This document shows positions 33,809 through 45,493 of a stretch of 64,000 nt of DNA, piece after piece (position 1 is the first letter of the stretch; each line of letters begins with the position of its first letter). The position numbers and the translations under genes were made by a program. The notes beneath the pieces were generated by a model. The model was not told where the DNA came from. It ran no database searches and saw only the letters and a program-made list of their open reading frames with translations. The DNA comes from Pelobates cultripes. Its lineage: Eukaryota; Chordata; Amphibia; Anura; Pelobatidae. The stretch is from positions 123,171,671 through 123,235,670 of the forward strand of contig OW240917.1 of NCBI GenBank assembly GCA_933207985.1, written 5' to 3'.

Positions 33809-34808
33809 TGTGAAGAAATGCCTTTTTTTTGTTACTGTATATGCACTTCTTGTATTTGTTGTCAATAGCAATGTTTCCCTATGGCATTCAGTAGGTAAAA
33901 CTACCGAATGCAGACCACCCTGTCACCCCTGTATACAGACTGTACCCCCTTGCTGGCTGGATTACGTTCGGCAGAAGTTTTGCACGAACGGCAGGTCTCG
34001 CCACCATTTCGGGACTTCCTCGTGTTCGCGGCCATTTTAGCTCCCGAACAGCGGTGTTTGCCCTTGAATGTCTGGAACTGAAAACGGACACTCAAACAGG
34101 CGAACACCGCTGAAGCCTCCAGACCTTCGGTAAAACCCCTTCCAAACTACCGAACGACCGGGCGTTCGGTAGAAAGACTTACCAACAGATGGGGAATCAA
34201 GCGAACCAAGGATGGTAGCTGGATGGCCGGCCGTTCGGGAGGTTTTTCATGCGATCTAAGACCGACTGCAGGGCCAGAATTCATGGAACTGTTTTCGGCT
34301 ACTTTGCCCGTGCAGTCGGTCAAAACTTCTAAGTCCTATATCTCCCGAACGGCTGAACCGAATGGACTGAGTTTTTAATATGTTGGTCTCCCAGACAATA
34401 GCTATCTGGGGACACCCAAGTCCTTGGGGTACATCCAAACTTTGGGGAATTTCTGTTACGTTTTAATTGTGTTTAATGGTTATCTGAGGGGAGGAGATGT
34501 ACAGTATGTATATTGTTAGGATTGGATGTATGGCTAATTATATGGGAGGCTCCCTTGCATGGGCTGAATCCCATAAAATGAGCATGCCTGTCATTAAACC
34601 TTCAGTTCATCTTTGTACCCTTATTCTGACTACGTATGCTGTTTGGGAGTTCGTGTGTTTTACTGTGGGAATTATCCAGGAACACTATTGGATTTACAAT
34701 TGGGAATTTGTCTACTATTACTACCGAACGGAGGGCTATATCCACTGGGCTCTGGCTGTTCGGGAGGAAACTGCCGATTAAGGTTTAAATGTACTTGGTT
34801 TCCTTACA
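33809..34808 (+). repeat. Outer element, 3' LTR (1000 bp, intact)
   Basis: It runs from TGTGAAGAAATG to CCTTACA. It contains the uninterrupted target sequence of the inner element, and so serves as its empty-site control. Confidence 0.95.
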
Positions 34809-34813
34809 AGCAG

Positions 34814-35306
34814 GAGTCCCTTGATTTATTTATAAAAGCTGTTACATTGCTTACTGCGTTCGTTACATTTGGTAACATTCAGAGACAATTTGAAACACCG
34901 TGTATAGGTCAGGAAAGGCTACAGGAAGCATCACCCGGATCTAACAATCGCTAAGAACCTCACCATTGCACACTGTTGTTACTAAAACAGCTCTAGTGTA
35001 AGCACAACAATTGAAACCATGTAGTTACTAAAACAGCTTTAGTGAAAGCACAGCATATAATAGTGAACAATTTCTTTTTCTCTTCTTCACCAACTTCTGG
35101 AAGTTGCATTAGATATTCCTTTTGCATGTTTAATCTATTTATCTTTTCGAGCCACGGAAGGCGGGTTTCCTTTGCCAGTTGAGTAAGGTGTTTTGATTTA
35201 TGTATTTATTTTATTCATTTTTCCCTGGTCCCTTGTTTTCTGGAATTATAGAATTAGTTGAACTAACATATTTTCTTTTTTATTGGACTACTTAATTATT
35301 TGGAAG
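34814..35306. other. Spacer, no gene seen
   Basis: It contains the short repeat 'gttactaaaacagctctagtgtaagcaca' twice in variant form (about 34978-35050). Nothing else is recognised. Confidence 0.5.
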
Positions 35307-35314
35307 CCCTAGAG

Positions 35315-36674
35315 CAGGCGTTCCCAATCAATTTTTCCCATGGAACCCTTTGCCATAGTATATTAACATCGTGGAGCACCTCCGCCCCCACCCCATAAAA
35401 AAATAAATAAAAAAATTGTGCCGTTGCATAAACCTTTTTTTGTATGTGCCGGTGTGTGTCTGTGTGTTAAGGTGTGTGTATGTCTTTGTATGTGCCAATA
35501 TGTGTATAAATGTGTGTGTGTGTGTGTGTATCTATCTGACACAAAGATACACACACTGGCACATAGTGGAACACAGATACACACACCTTGACACACAGAT
35601 ACACACACCTTGACACACAATGTGTATCTTTGTGTGTATCTATCTGTGTGTCAAAGTGTGTGTATCTGTGTTAGTATGTGCCGGTGTGTATATCTGTGAG
35701 TGTGTATGAATCTGACACACAGATACACACACTGGCACACCAATACACACACCATGTGTATCTGTGTGTGTGTGTGTATCTGTGTGTCAAAGTGTGTGTG
35801 TCTGTGTTTATATGTGCCAGTGTGTGTATCTGTGTGTCAGTGTGTATGAATCTGATACACACACTGACACACAGATATACACACCTTGACACACAGTGTG
35901 TATCTGTGTGTGTGTATGTATGTAAGTATCTATATATCTGTGTGTCAAGGTGTGTATATCTGTGTGTGAGTGTGTATGAATCTGACACACAGATACACAC
36001 ACTGGCACACCAATACACACACCATGTGTATCTGTGTGTGTGTGTGTATCTGTGTGTCAAAGTGTGTGTGTCTGTGTTTATATGTGCCAGTGTGTGTATC
36101 TGTGTGTCAGTGTGTATGAATCTGATACACACACTGACACACAGATATACACACCTTGAAAAACAGTGTGTATCTGTGTGTGTGTGTGTGTATCTGTGTT
36201 TGTACGTGCCAGTGTGTGTATCTGTGTGTCAGTGTGTATGAATCTGAAACACAGATACACACTGGCACACACACACACTGGCCCATAGTGGCACACATAT
36301 ACACACTGGCACAAACTCACACACACACACTGACACACAGATACACTGAAATATACGCATCACAGGCACATACACAATGCTACATACACACACACTGGCA
36401 CATACACACACTGAAGAATACACACAGTGACACTCAGATACACACACTGGTACATAGACTAGATACACACTGACACAGGTAAACACAGTGACACCTACAC
36501 ATAGATACACAATGGCATATACACACACATAGATACACACAGTGACACAAACACTGACACAATTAATCGGCCGCAGCACTGACCTAAGGCCCACCCGATG
36601 AGCAAAACACAGCAGAACCCCAATTCTGTTCTTGTGCAACCCTAGGGTCCCATGGAACACCAAGGGAAACGCTG
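35315..36674. mobile_element. Non-autonomous hAT-like element with TG/CA minisatellite
   Basis: Its ends are CAGGCGTTCCCAA and the inverse of CAGCGTTTCCCTTGG, resembling the common vertebrate CAG.GTTTCCCAA hAT terminus. The flanks are ccctagag at 35307-35314 and 36675-36682, a perfect 8 bp duplication. The interior (about 35440-36560) alternates TG-rich and CA-rich blocks, hence many inverted repeats, and includes a segment repeated at about 270 bp (from 35708 and from 35978). The short Cys/Val- or Thr/His-rich frames are repeat artefacts. There is no transposase. Confidence 0.9.
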
Positions 36675-36779
36675 CCCTAGAGGTTTGTGTATGTGCGATC
36701 CATAATGTGCTGTGTTACTTGTATCTATGATACAGTATTTGCAACATTTTGCTACATTTTTCCATTTGTATCATTTTAA

Positions 36780-37600
36780 TCACATTTTTAATATTGGACA
36801 TTTGTAGTGGATGGTGTCTATTTTATTAGGTCTCCAGTACTGCGTACAATACTCCAAGTGAGGTCTCACCAGTGTTCTGTACAATGGCATGAGTACTTCC
36901 CTCTTTCTACTGCTAATACCTCTCCCTATACAACCAAGCATTCTGCTGGCATTTCCTGCTTCTCTATTACATTGTCTGCCTACCTTTAAATCATCAGAAA
37001 TAATCACCCCTAAATCCCTTTCCTCAGATGTTGAGGTTAGGACTCTATCAAATATCCTGTACTCTGTCCTTGGGTTTTTACGTCCAAGATGCATTATCTT
37101 GCACTTATCCACATTAAATGTCAGTTGCCACAACTCTGACCATTTTTCTAGTTTACCTAAATCATTTGTCTTTGGCTTATCCCTCCTAGAACATCAACCC
37201 TGTTACATATCTTAGTATCATCAGCAAAAAGACATACCTTACCATCAAGACCTTCTGCAATATCACTAATAAAAATATTAAAAAGAATGGATCTAAGTAC
37301 AAATACCTGAGGTACCCCACTGGTGACAAGCCCAAGCTTCGAATATACTCCATTGACTACAACCCTCTGTTGCCTGTCACTCAGCCACTGCCTTACCCAT
37401 TCAACAATATTGGAATCCAAACTTAAATATTGCAGTTTATTGATAAACCTTCTATGTACAACAGTGTCAAAAGCCTTACTGAAATCTAGGTAAGCAATGT
37501 CTACTGCACCACCCTGATCTATAATTCTAGTTACCCAATCAAAAAAATCAATAAAATTAGTTTGGCATGATACCCTCTTGAACAAGTCAGCCTCCCAGTT
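36780..37600 (-). pseudogene. CR1-type LINE reverse transcriptase fragment
   Basis: Minus-strand reading: 'IIDQGGAVDIAYLDFSKAFD' (RT motif A), 'TSGVPQ' (from 'SGVPQGS'), 'FADDTKI' (catalytic box), then after a frame change near 37145 'TFNVDKCKIMHLG', 'RDLGVIISDDLKV' and 'LYRTLVRPHLEYC'. This order and wording are typical of CR1/L2-like LINEs. It is 5' truncated (nothing upstream of 'EADLFKRV') and stops within the C-terminal thumb region. It is a relic, not a working enzyme. Confidence 0.85.
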
Positions 37601-38657
37601 ATGATAAAATCGGGCAGCGTCTCTGTCTCCAAAATCTCTCCTCTATATCCTAACATTAATAAGTACACATATTTATACCTTAGATTTTCAACTAGGTCAT
37701 GTTGGGGCCTACCTTAACTTGGCAACCATACGAGGCCATAACTTGGTCATTTCACATGGGAACATCTTATCTATGTTTAGACTAAAACGTAAGGGTGCAC
37801 GTGACATAGGAAATTCCCTGACTTGGGGAATAATACGAGCCTAGGACAAGATGGCATCCTAAAACCGAAAAACACCATATTCACTGAATATGGGTAAGAG
37901 GACATTTTTTTAAAGAAACATTATATGAAAAACAATATGTTCCATTTCTAACAGCTTGTCAGTTTGCAAAGTCTCTTAAAGACAAAGTACACAGTTTAAG
38001 ATATACACCTTTTAATTCTAAAAAATTTCATATTTGCATATGCCCATAACACCATACACATAAACCAAATACAAAACGGGTTGAGGACTGAAGACTCAGG
38101 AAATATGAATAAAATTTGCTGAGTAGCCCTTTTAAAAAGTCCTGGTATTTGTGATTTCTAAGGAAATCATTGGTGATAATAAGGCATAAAGATGGAAAAG
38201 AAAAATGATTTAAACAAATGTGCTGCATATGCAAATGATACAGTTAATTATTCTGGATTAAAGTGTTCAATTGCCCTGTGATATAAATAGAACACACTGT
38301 AAATACCAAATAATTTGCAGTTAAATGTTCACATAATTATACGAGATAAAAAAAAAAATTCAACTTGCATGATTGGGAATTTTAAATGAGCCTTATAAAG
38401 TGATACCAAAATAATAATAATAAAAAAAAATTATACTAAAAAGGTTCATGAAAATAGCTGTATGAAAATTGATTTTACTTTTAAAATGAATTGTACATTG
38501 CCTTGTGCTATACATGTGATTCAGATTCATGCACATACAAACTATGTTATAGGTTAAGGAATAAAATTACTTTATTAAGGTGTGTTGGTATTTTTAGGAA
38601 GAGCTGACCTGAGCAAGTTGAATATACTATATGCCACATATAGTGCAATTTCGCTCC
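37601..38657. other. AT-rich spacer, no gene seen
   Basis: No conserved motif appears in either strand. The short open frames are not convincing. Confidence 0.5.
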
Positions 38658-39253
38658 TTAAAGGATAACTATAGGGTCAGGAACACAAACATGTATTCTT
38701 GACCCTATAGGGTTAAAACCACCATCTAGCCACCCTGGTCCACTCATGCCTTCCTAAAAATAGTAAAATCTTACTTGTATTCAAGCCTGAAGCTACTGGC
38801 TTTGTCACAGTTTCTTTTAGACCTGCCCACTGCCTGCTGACATCAGCAGAAGTGGTAGCCTGATCCAATCACAATGCTGCCCCATAGAATTGGCTGAGAC
38901 TGACAAAGAGGCAGATCAGGGGCAGAGCCAGCATGATTCAAACACAGGCCAATCAGCATCTGCTCATAGAGATGAATTGAATCAATTAATCTCTATGAGG
39001 AAAGTTCAGTGTCTGCATGCAGAGGGAGAAACCACTGAATGTTTGGATGCATCTTAGGCAGCCATGACCCAGGAAGGATCTCTAACAGCCATTTGAGGAG
39101 TGGCCAGTGAAGTTTTCACTAGGCTGTAATGTAAATACTGCATTTTCTCTAAAAAGAGAGTGTTTACAGCAAAAAGCCTGAAGGTAATGATTCTACTCAC
39201 CAGAACAAATTCAATAAGCTGTAGTTGTTCTAGTGACTATAGTGTCCCTGTAA
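38658..39253. mobile_element. T2-like MITE (TTAA target)
   Basis: The left end is TTAAAGGATAACTATAGGGTCAGGAACAC (shown as words: TTAA, AGGATAACTATAG, GGTCAGGAACAC). The inverse of the right end is TTACAGGGACACTATAGTCA. The termini are imperfect inverted repeats and the right target copy is mutated. The interior is non-coding. Confidence 0.65.
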
Positions 39254-39769
39254 CTACCCAACACGTTTTGCTTCAGAAAATATCAGCATAGCATGTATTT
39301 GGAGCAAGAGATGCATTGCCATCATAAAAACATATCATATCAGCAATGTTGTGTACATGGTGCTTTGCTTACAAATGTATAAATGAAAAATATGTAAATA
39401 ACATTAATTAAATAAAAGCATAAAATATTTCAGAAGTGAAATGCTTTAGAAAATGTCCATTGTCTCACAAAATGTGATAAGGTGTTAGAGTTTAGATTCA
39501 AAAAGTACTGGTTTTAAACCTGACACCGAATGCTACCATTTGAATGACACAGATGATATTGGCTTTACTGAATTTTGACCAAATTTGACATTAGTAAATA
39601 TAATTTCCAATCCAGTCAGAATTCAGCTATATTTACAAAATGTCCACACTTCCACAAAATCTGGTGTTCAGTAAAAATAAAAATGGTTTAATACCCTGCT
39701 TGTAGATATTTGTAAGGATTCTGATATCAGTACTAGTAGTACAGCTTAGAGAAAATAGAAAAAAATTAA
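39254..39769. other. AT-rich spacer, no gene seen
   Basis: Nothing recognised. Confidence 0.45.
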
Positions 39770-40592
39770 AAAAAAATGTCCACAATGGAGTAATGTCCAT
39801 ATAAATATAAGGGAGGAAATATCTTTCTTAAACTGTACGGTAGCCCAGGAATGAGAATTACCCCCATGATGGCATACCATTTGAAAAAGTAGACAACCCA
39901 AGGTATTGCAAATGGGGTAAGTCCAGTCATTTTTAGTAGCCACTTAGTCACAAACACTGGCCAAATATTAGTTGTTTTGCTTTTTTTCACACAAAACCAA
40001 ATATGAACGCTAACTTTTGTCAGTGTTTGTGACTACGTGGCTACTAAAAATGACTTGACATACCCCACTTGCAATACCTTGGGTTGTCTACTTTTGCAAA
40101 TGGTATGCCATCATGGGGGTAGATCTCATTCCTGGGTTACCACACGGTCTCAAAGGCAACCTAACCAACCTGGCGAATTTCAATTTGATAAAACTGAAAA
40201 ATGGAATGTGCTATATTTGCGTAAAAACTATTAATGGGGGGTACTGTTGTACTTGTGAGACTTTGCTGAATCCAAATATGTGTTTTTATTGCAGTTAAAG
40301 CTAACGGTATTATGACATTTACAGCTAAAATGTCTAAAGATTTTTTACAAATCTTAATTTCTCACAGTTTTTTTAAATTTTATTCATAATAAATTATGTT
40401 TCAAATGTGAATAGTTTATTGGAAATTAAAGCCCAGTTTCTCCTGAACAAAATGATATATAATAAGTGTGGGTGCACTTAATATGAAAAAGGTGAATTAC
40501 GGTTGAACAGACATATAGCGCAAATTCCAGTTTTTGTTTACATTTTGTTTTGATCAGAACGTGTACTATTGACTCTGTCCTGAAGGGGTTAA
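39770..40592. mobile_element. piggyBac-related remnant with long internal inverted repeat
   Basis: The right end reads GTCCTGAAGGGG followed by TTAA (40589-40592), almost the same as the right end of the piggyBac element at 62396-62411. Similar words precede both ends ('cctgaa.aaaa', 'gaacagacatatag' against 'caaacacaaacacc'). About 39800-39985 is the inverse of about 40020-40145: 'gtagccacttagtcacaaac' against 'gtttgtgactacgtggctac', and 'atgccatcatgggggta' against its inverse. No matching left terminus was found. Confidence 0.55.
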
Positions 40593-41057
40593 GTTATGCT
40601 TGTCAACAATCAATGAACACTATACTTTGAAGCATGGTTAAATGTTCTGATGTTTAATAAGGGACTTACATGTCCACGCTTCATTTTGTGCAATTACTTA
40701 TACTGAACTGTGTGGTCTAAAAAGTATGGTTACTTTTGAGGATCTGCATGTCCCTTTTTAATGCATTTCATTTATATTTTGGAAACCGATAACATTTCCA
40801 TTTACATAAAGAAAAGGAGGAAGGAAAGAAACAACCTTAAAGGAACACCTAAAAAATATCTTTACCAGAACAACTACAGCTTAATTTGTCTTCTGCCTGT
40901 CCCTGCAGACCTTTTACTATTGCACAATGTGAGTAGAAGGAGAATACATTAGAAGGAGAGGATATTCAAACACATTATAAGTATATCACTGCCTGTCTGT
41001 TGCTTCTCTGACTCTCTGAAGAGAATAAATAAGGCAGCTTCATCATATATTACATGC
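40593..41057. other. Spacer, no gene seen
   Basis: AT-rich; no motif recognised. Confidence 0.45.
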
Positions 41058-41220
41058 AGGGCCGGTGCAAGGATTTTTGCCGCCATGGGCATAAAAACAA
41101 AAACAAAATGTGCTGCCTCATTCGCTCCATCTGACTGACACATACGCTGACTCAAGTAGACACAAACTGATTCATAGATAAATAAAATTACACCCTACTC
41201 TCAGTACATGTACTATACTA
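41058..41220. mobile_element. hAT-like end fragment
   Basis: It starts CAGGGCCGGTGCAAGG, like 1519 and the inverted ends at 9584 and 57963. The following sequence contains decayed 'ctgactgacacata' words, like the minisatellite of the element at 8792. No partner end was seen. Confidence 0.55.
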
Positions 41221-41834
41221 TACTAGATCAGTAACATTATTATGTGAGGCTCCTCCCACTTCCTCTTTATTTATTGCAGCCACTCCAATGTAGTCAACCA
41301 TATCAACAGGAACAGTCCAAACGAGATGCGATGTAGAGAACCATGTAAACAGGAAACTTTATGAAGAACAAGAGAAGCGCCTTGATAGTGGAGACAGTTC
41401 TTCACACTAAAAAGGAAGAGAAAATACTCTGAGTATGGTATGGTTCTTGATAAGGGTGAGAAACATGCAAAGACATGCAATAACCTTTAAGTAGTTCACA
41501 ATTATGGCAAAATATGTCAAAATGAATACTACTCATGATATGATAGCATAAGACCAATATAGAATACGCAATCATGTATTCAATGTAATCATGAATGATA
41601 ACATATAAATTTAACCAGACAAGAAAATCAGTTAGAGAGTTAGTGACCTAAATTCAGGGAGGGAAAAAAAAAAGAAAGGGTTGGAAAATATTTGCCACCT
41701 TTCTTTAATAAAATTCAGATTATTCGGTCACTAAAGCTAGAATAATCCCTAATTTTAAAGCAAGACAAGATGCTTCATATTTGCTATTTTAACTTGTGGA
41801 AATCAAAAGGAAAGATACATGAGAAGAGGGTCAG

Positions 41835-42731
41835 TGTAGCGGAGCTGCAATCCTAAGATACATGATCTCCGTTGGAATCCTCTGGAGCTGGAAGAAAACG
41901 CTGGTCAGTGATCATAGCCCATTCCCCCAGTAACTGGACGACACAGTTCTGGGAGTCAACTGATTTTTATAAGCCCACACACGGCTTTTAATGCACAGCT
42001 TCTTTGGTCTGAGAGATAATTGAGCTGGGAATTTTCATAACTCAATTCTCTCAGTTACAGGAAATACATAAAATATTATAAAACACTCCAGAAAATATAA
42101 TAAAACATTACAGGAACCCCACAATTCTTATATCCCCAAATAGCCTGTATCTAAGTGCAAAACATATCCGAAAAGCGCTCAGATTGGTTTGGCAGAACAG
42201 GATCGCTATTCTGGAAAAGATTTGACCGGCCGGCCACGAGGTGATGCCCCAAAAGAGTTCCATAGAATCCAGGGCAGTGGCCGGTATACATTCCGGAGTT
42301 CCTGTACGAACACAGATGAACGCTCCCCCCGGGCTCTTCGGAAACGAATGCTCCCCCGGTCAGTCATTCCTATCTCCTGAACGTAGTTGGTCATGAACGT
42401 ATACAGGCAGCAGTACCATCCTGACTGTGGTTCACGAATACGTGAATCCAAAATTAGTTCTATGCTCTCGACGAGCAAGTACTGCTGCCTGTGAGACAAA
42501 ATGGCCGCCATGCACTGGACCACATGCGTTTGGCTATACGAACAGCGGACAGCCAAGGAAAGCACTTGTGTTAATCCTTTAACTGTGGTCAACAGCCAGG
42601 GGTGTTCTAAGTCAATAACGAGGGGGGCCATACAAGTTCTGTTTGGTTCCCAAACAGGGGTATATGGTATTGTTCAGGAAAATGAAATATGGGTCCTGGC
42701 AACCTCAGGGATTGATACCAGGTCTGCCACA
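41835..42731 (-). mobile_element. Solo LTR of a Gmr1-like family
   Basis: It runs from TGTAGCGG to TGCCACA, 897 bp, flanked by GTCAG at 41830-41834 and 42732-42736. Blocks such as 'tatccccaaatagcctgtat' and 'cgctcagatt' correspond, in the same order and orientation, to 'tatccccagacagcctggat' and 'cgctcagatc' of the inner-element LTR. No internal coding region is present, as expected after LTR-LTR recombination. The open frames in it are not genes. Confidence 0.8.
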
Positions 42732-42849
42732 GTCAGTGTCTGGAAAGTACAGATAGAACACAGAAGATGAAAGAGGTTTTTGTGCAAAGGGTGATAGAAA
42801 AATAAACCCTTTCTGGTGGAAAAACTACAGCATGGAAATCAAAAAGGTC

Positions 42850-43225
42850 TAATAAAAATAACATAGAAATATAGAATGTGACGGCAGAGAAGAACCATTC
42901 GGCCCATTTAGTCTGCCCAGTTTTCTAAATATTTTCATTAGTCCCTGGCCTTATCTTATAGCTAGGATAGTCTTATGCCTATCCCATGCATGCTTAAACT
43001 CCTTCACTGTGTTAACCTCTACCACATCAGCTTGAAGGCTATTCCATGCATCTACTACCCTCTCAGTAAAGTAATACTTCCTGATATTATTTTTAAACCT
43101 TTGCCCCTCTAATTTAATCCTCTTGTTGTGGTAGTTTTTCTTTACTGTGTTGATTCCCTTTATGTATTTAAATGTTTCTATCACATCCTCCCTGTCTCGT
43201 CTTTCCTCCAAGCTATGCATGTTAA
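42850..43225 (-). pseudogene. CR1/L2-type LINE 3' end
   Basis: Minus-strand translation of 43220-42951 gives 'RRDREDVIETFKYIKGINTV', 'NIRKYYFTERVVDAWNSLQA' and 'VNTVKEFKHAWD', the conserved C-terminus of CR1/L2-like LINE proteins. It is followed by a short 3' region ('gaatgtgacggcagagaaga', plus strand 42876-42900 region). It is 5' truncated. Confidence 0.75.
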
Positions 43226-43734
43226 TATCCTTTAACTATTCCTTGTAAAAACTCACCAAAAGGAAATCAGACAAATGAGTAAGGCTAGTTTAGCTGAAAG
43301 TTGTCATACAGAAACATCTGAATAAGAAGGTTTACATTTCAAAAATGTAAAAACTTGTGCCACATCTCAGAACTTTGAAGAGAGAAGAGTAGGAGCCTGA
43401 TATCTCTTAAGAGTTTTCAGACAAAGGAATACCTGCCTATTAATAAGTTGCCAATAGAGACAGAAGCCATGGAAGTAGTGGAACAAAATAGTATAACAGA
43501 TTGAAGGATTTACCTTGGTTAAAGAAGGAAACAAGAAAGCCATGATGCCAATTAAAGATGCTGCAAAGGGATCGCTATCCCTTTCACATACCAGCTATTC
43601 CAGATCTGCCAAATGGAGAGGTAGGAACTGCATGTTCTGTGAGCCCATGAATCCCCTTGTAGTCCTAGAGCAGTGCTCAAAAGTCCTGAGACATTCCAAG
43701 ATCTCCTGAAACTGTCTAAGCCATGTGCTGAAGG

Positions 43735-45295
43735 TTACTCTAAAAAATGAGAGGGTGAAATTCGCCTACTGGAGAATATCATACGTTGCTCTAAAGAGGA
43801 GTGATAAGGTAGATTGTAACACCAAGAGCTCTGAGTTTGTGTAGAGTTAGGAGAATCATAAGTGGAAAAGCATAAGCTCCTGACATTGGCCATGATTGAA
43901 GGTACACGTGCATGAGCCGGTGGGTCTGGTATCCAGCCAAAGAAAGCTTCTGGTGCTTCAAGTGGGAAGAGAAGAGGTCTAGGTAAAGAAGACCATGAAT
44001 GAGATGAAGATGATGGAAAATGTGTGGATCCAATTGCCAATCCCTTGAGTCTGTGATGAGAGAACCAGTTTGCCACAAGGTTGTTCGGACTCAGAAGATA
44101 TTTCACTCAAAGGAACAGGTTCTTGTCTAAGCAAAACTGGTAAAGTTTCTTCAGGAAGAGTTTGGAACATGAACCATCTAAATGATTCACAAAATGGAAA
44201 GCTGAACCATTGTCCATCCAAAGAACAAACAAGCAATTGTAGGTGTCCTTGGCAAAGCTGTGTACTGCAAAAAAACTGACAATTAATTCTAGGCAATTGT
44301 GTATATGTTTAAAGCCTGTTCTGACGGAAACCAAAAGGTTGTTCCCCCAGCCATAAAGACTGGCATCTAATTGTAGGGTGACATCCTGCTGGTAGCCTAT
44401 TATTGCTTTTCTGTTCCATAGTTTTATATTGTGGAGCCACCAATCCAACTCCAAAACAGACTTCCTGGGTCAGATACATTTGTTGATCATAGGACATAGA
44501 TTTTTGCAGATAGTACGTTTTGAGGCATTGAGTCTCTCTTTAGTGCAATGGGCTCGGGAAGATGGCTGGAATGGAAGTGGATAGGAGACCTATGATTCTT
44601 GCAAATTTGAAAAAATAGATGTGAGGGGAGCATAGTAGTTTTCGATTGTGTCCTCCTTGATGGTTTTTATTTTTGAGGATAAGAGCTGGAGGATAGAGTG
44701 CGTATATCGGAAAAATCAGAAATTGTAAAGGAACATGTGCAAATTTCTCGACGTTGATCACAAAACCGAGATTTTGAAGGAGTGCGTCGTCATCTCCATG
44801 TGTCGTCCATGAGTTTCCATGTACTGAGAAATCAAAAAGTTGTTGTTGAAGTATATAATGGACCTGACACTTTGAGAATGCAGAAGAGCCATAACTGGTT
44901 TCATCAGTTTGGTGAAGCACCAAGGGACGGATGAGAGACTGAAAAGGAGGCAGGTGAATTGCCAGAGGTTGAGATGCCAAAGGAGTTGTAGGCAACACTG
45001 ATAGGAGTGGGCCATTGGAACAGTGAGGTTGAAGCAAGAGAATGAATCTCCCTCGCAGAGAAGGTCACATAAATGATGAATGGCCTCCATCTTGACATGT
45101 CCATACACAACGGAAAGATTTAGGTCTCCTAATTTGATGACAGCACAAAATTTCCCAGATTTCTTCTGACTAGGAATATATTGCTGATGAATTCTGGAGA
45201 AGAGCTCGATGGTTTGATAGCTCCTTTGTCCCTGAGGCTCCAGAGCTCGGACTGCAATGCTACGTCGTCTGGTTGAGACATTTATAGAGGTCAAG
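43735..45295 (-). pseudogene. DIRS-type retrotransposon relic (RT and RNase H)
   Basis: Minus-strand pieces, in order: 'KSGKFCAVIKLGDLN' and 'HVKMEAIHHLCDLL' (DIRS RT, usually '..HFKMEG..'), 'LWQFTCLLFSLSSVPWCFTK' (usually LPFGLSSAP) and 'VRSIIYFNNNFLI', where the catalytic YLDD has become YFNN. RNase H-like pieces follow: 'LQLDASLYGWGN', 'NCLELIVSFFAVHSF' and 'MDNGSAFHFVNHLDG'; then 'SRDWQLDPHIF' and 'AYAFPLMIL'. Several frame changes and stops are present. I found no tyrosine recombinase and no terminal repeats, so this is a partial, dead copy. Confidence 0.8.
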
Positions 45296-45493
45296 TGGAC
45301 TCCCTATAGTGAATCAGACACAAAGTCTATCTGAACACCTGTTATTATCTGAAGAATGCCAGGGTCTAGTGTTAGTTGAGACCACTAAAAAGGTTAAACA
45401 GCCTACAATTGGTACATGTAAATAAGAAAGGTTGATTACCAGAAACAGTGCGACAACAGAGTGAAGCAGACCCACATCCTCTGATTTAGCCTC

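Larger units (their letters stand above)
22525..34808 (+). mobile_element. Outer LTR retrotransposon, Gmr1-like Ty3/gypsy (interrupted)
   Basis: Its edges are TGTGAAGAAATG at 22525 and CCTTACA ending at 34808, flanked by AGCAG at 22520-22524 and 34809-34813, a 5 bp target duplication. The 5' LTR is 22525-22555 plus 28407-29296, broken by the inner element; the 3' LTR is 33809-34808. Without the inner insertion it is about 6.4 kb. It encodes gag, protease, integrase, reverse transcriptase and RNase H in one frame and in that order, with no env-like frame. The LTRs differ at about a dozen or more positions, and the 5' LTR lacks about 76 bp present at 34353-34430, so the insertion is older than the inner one. 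Confidence 0.93.

Noticed and set aside
29359..34808. Endogenous retrovirus with envelope gene
   Set aside because: There is no frame between RNase H (33714) and the 3' LTR (33809) and none elsewhere in the element; it is an LTR retrotransposon.
22556..34808. Integrase-first order as an artefact of two joined elements
   Set aside because: Integrase and RT share one uninterrupted frame in each copy, and both copies are bounded by their own LTR pairs and target duplications.
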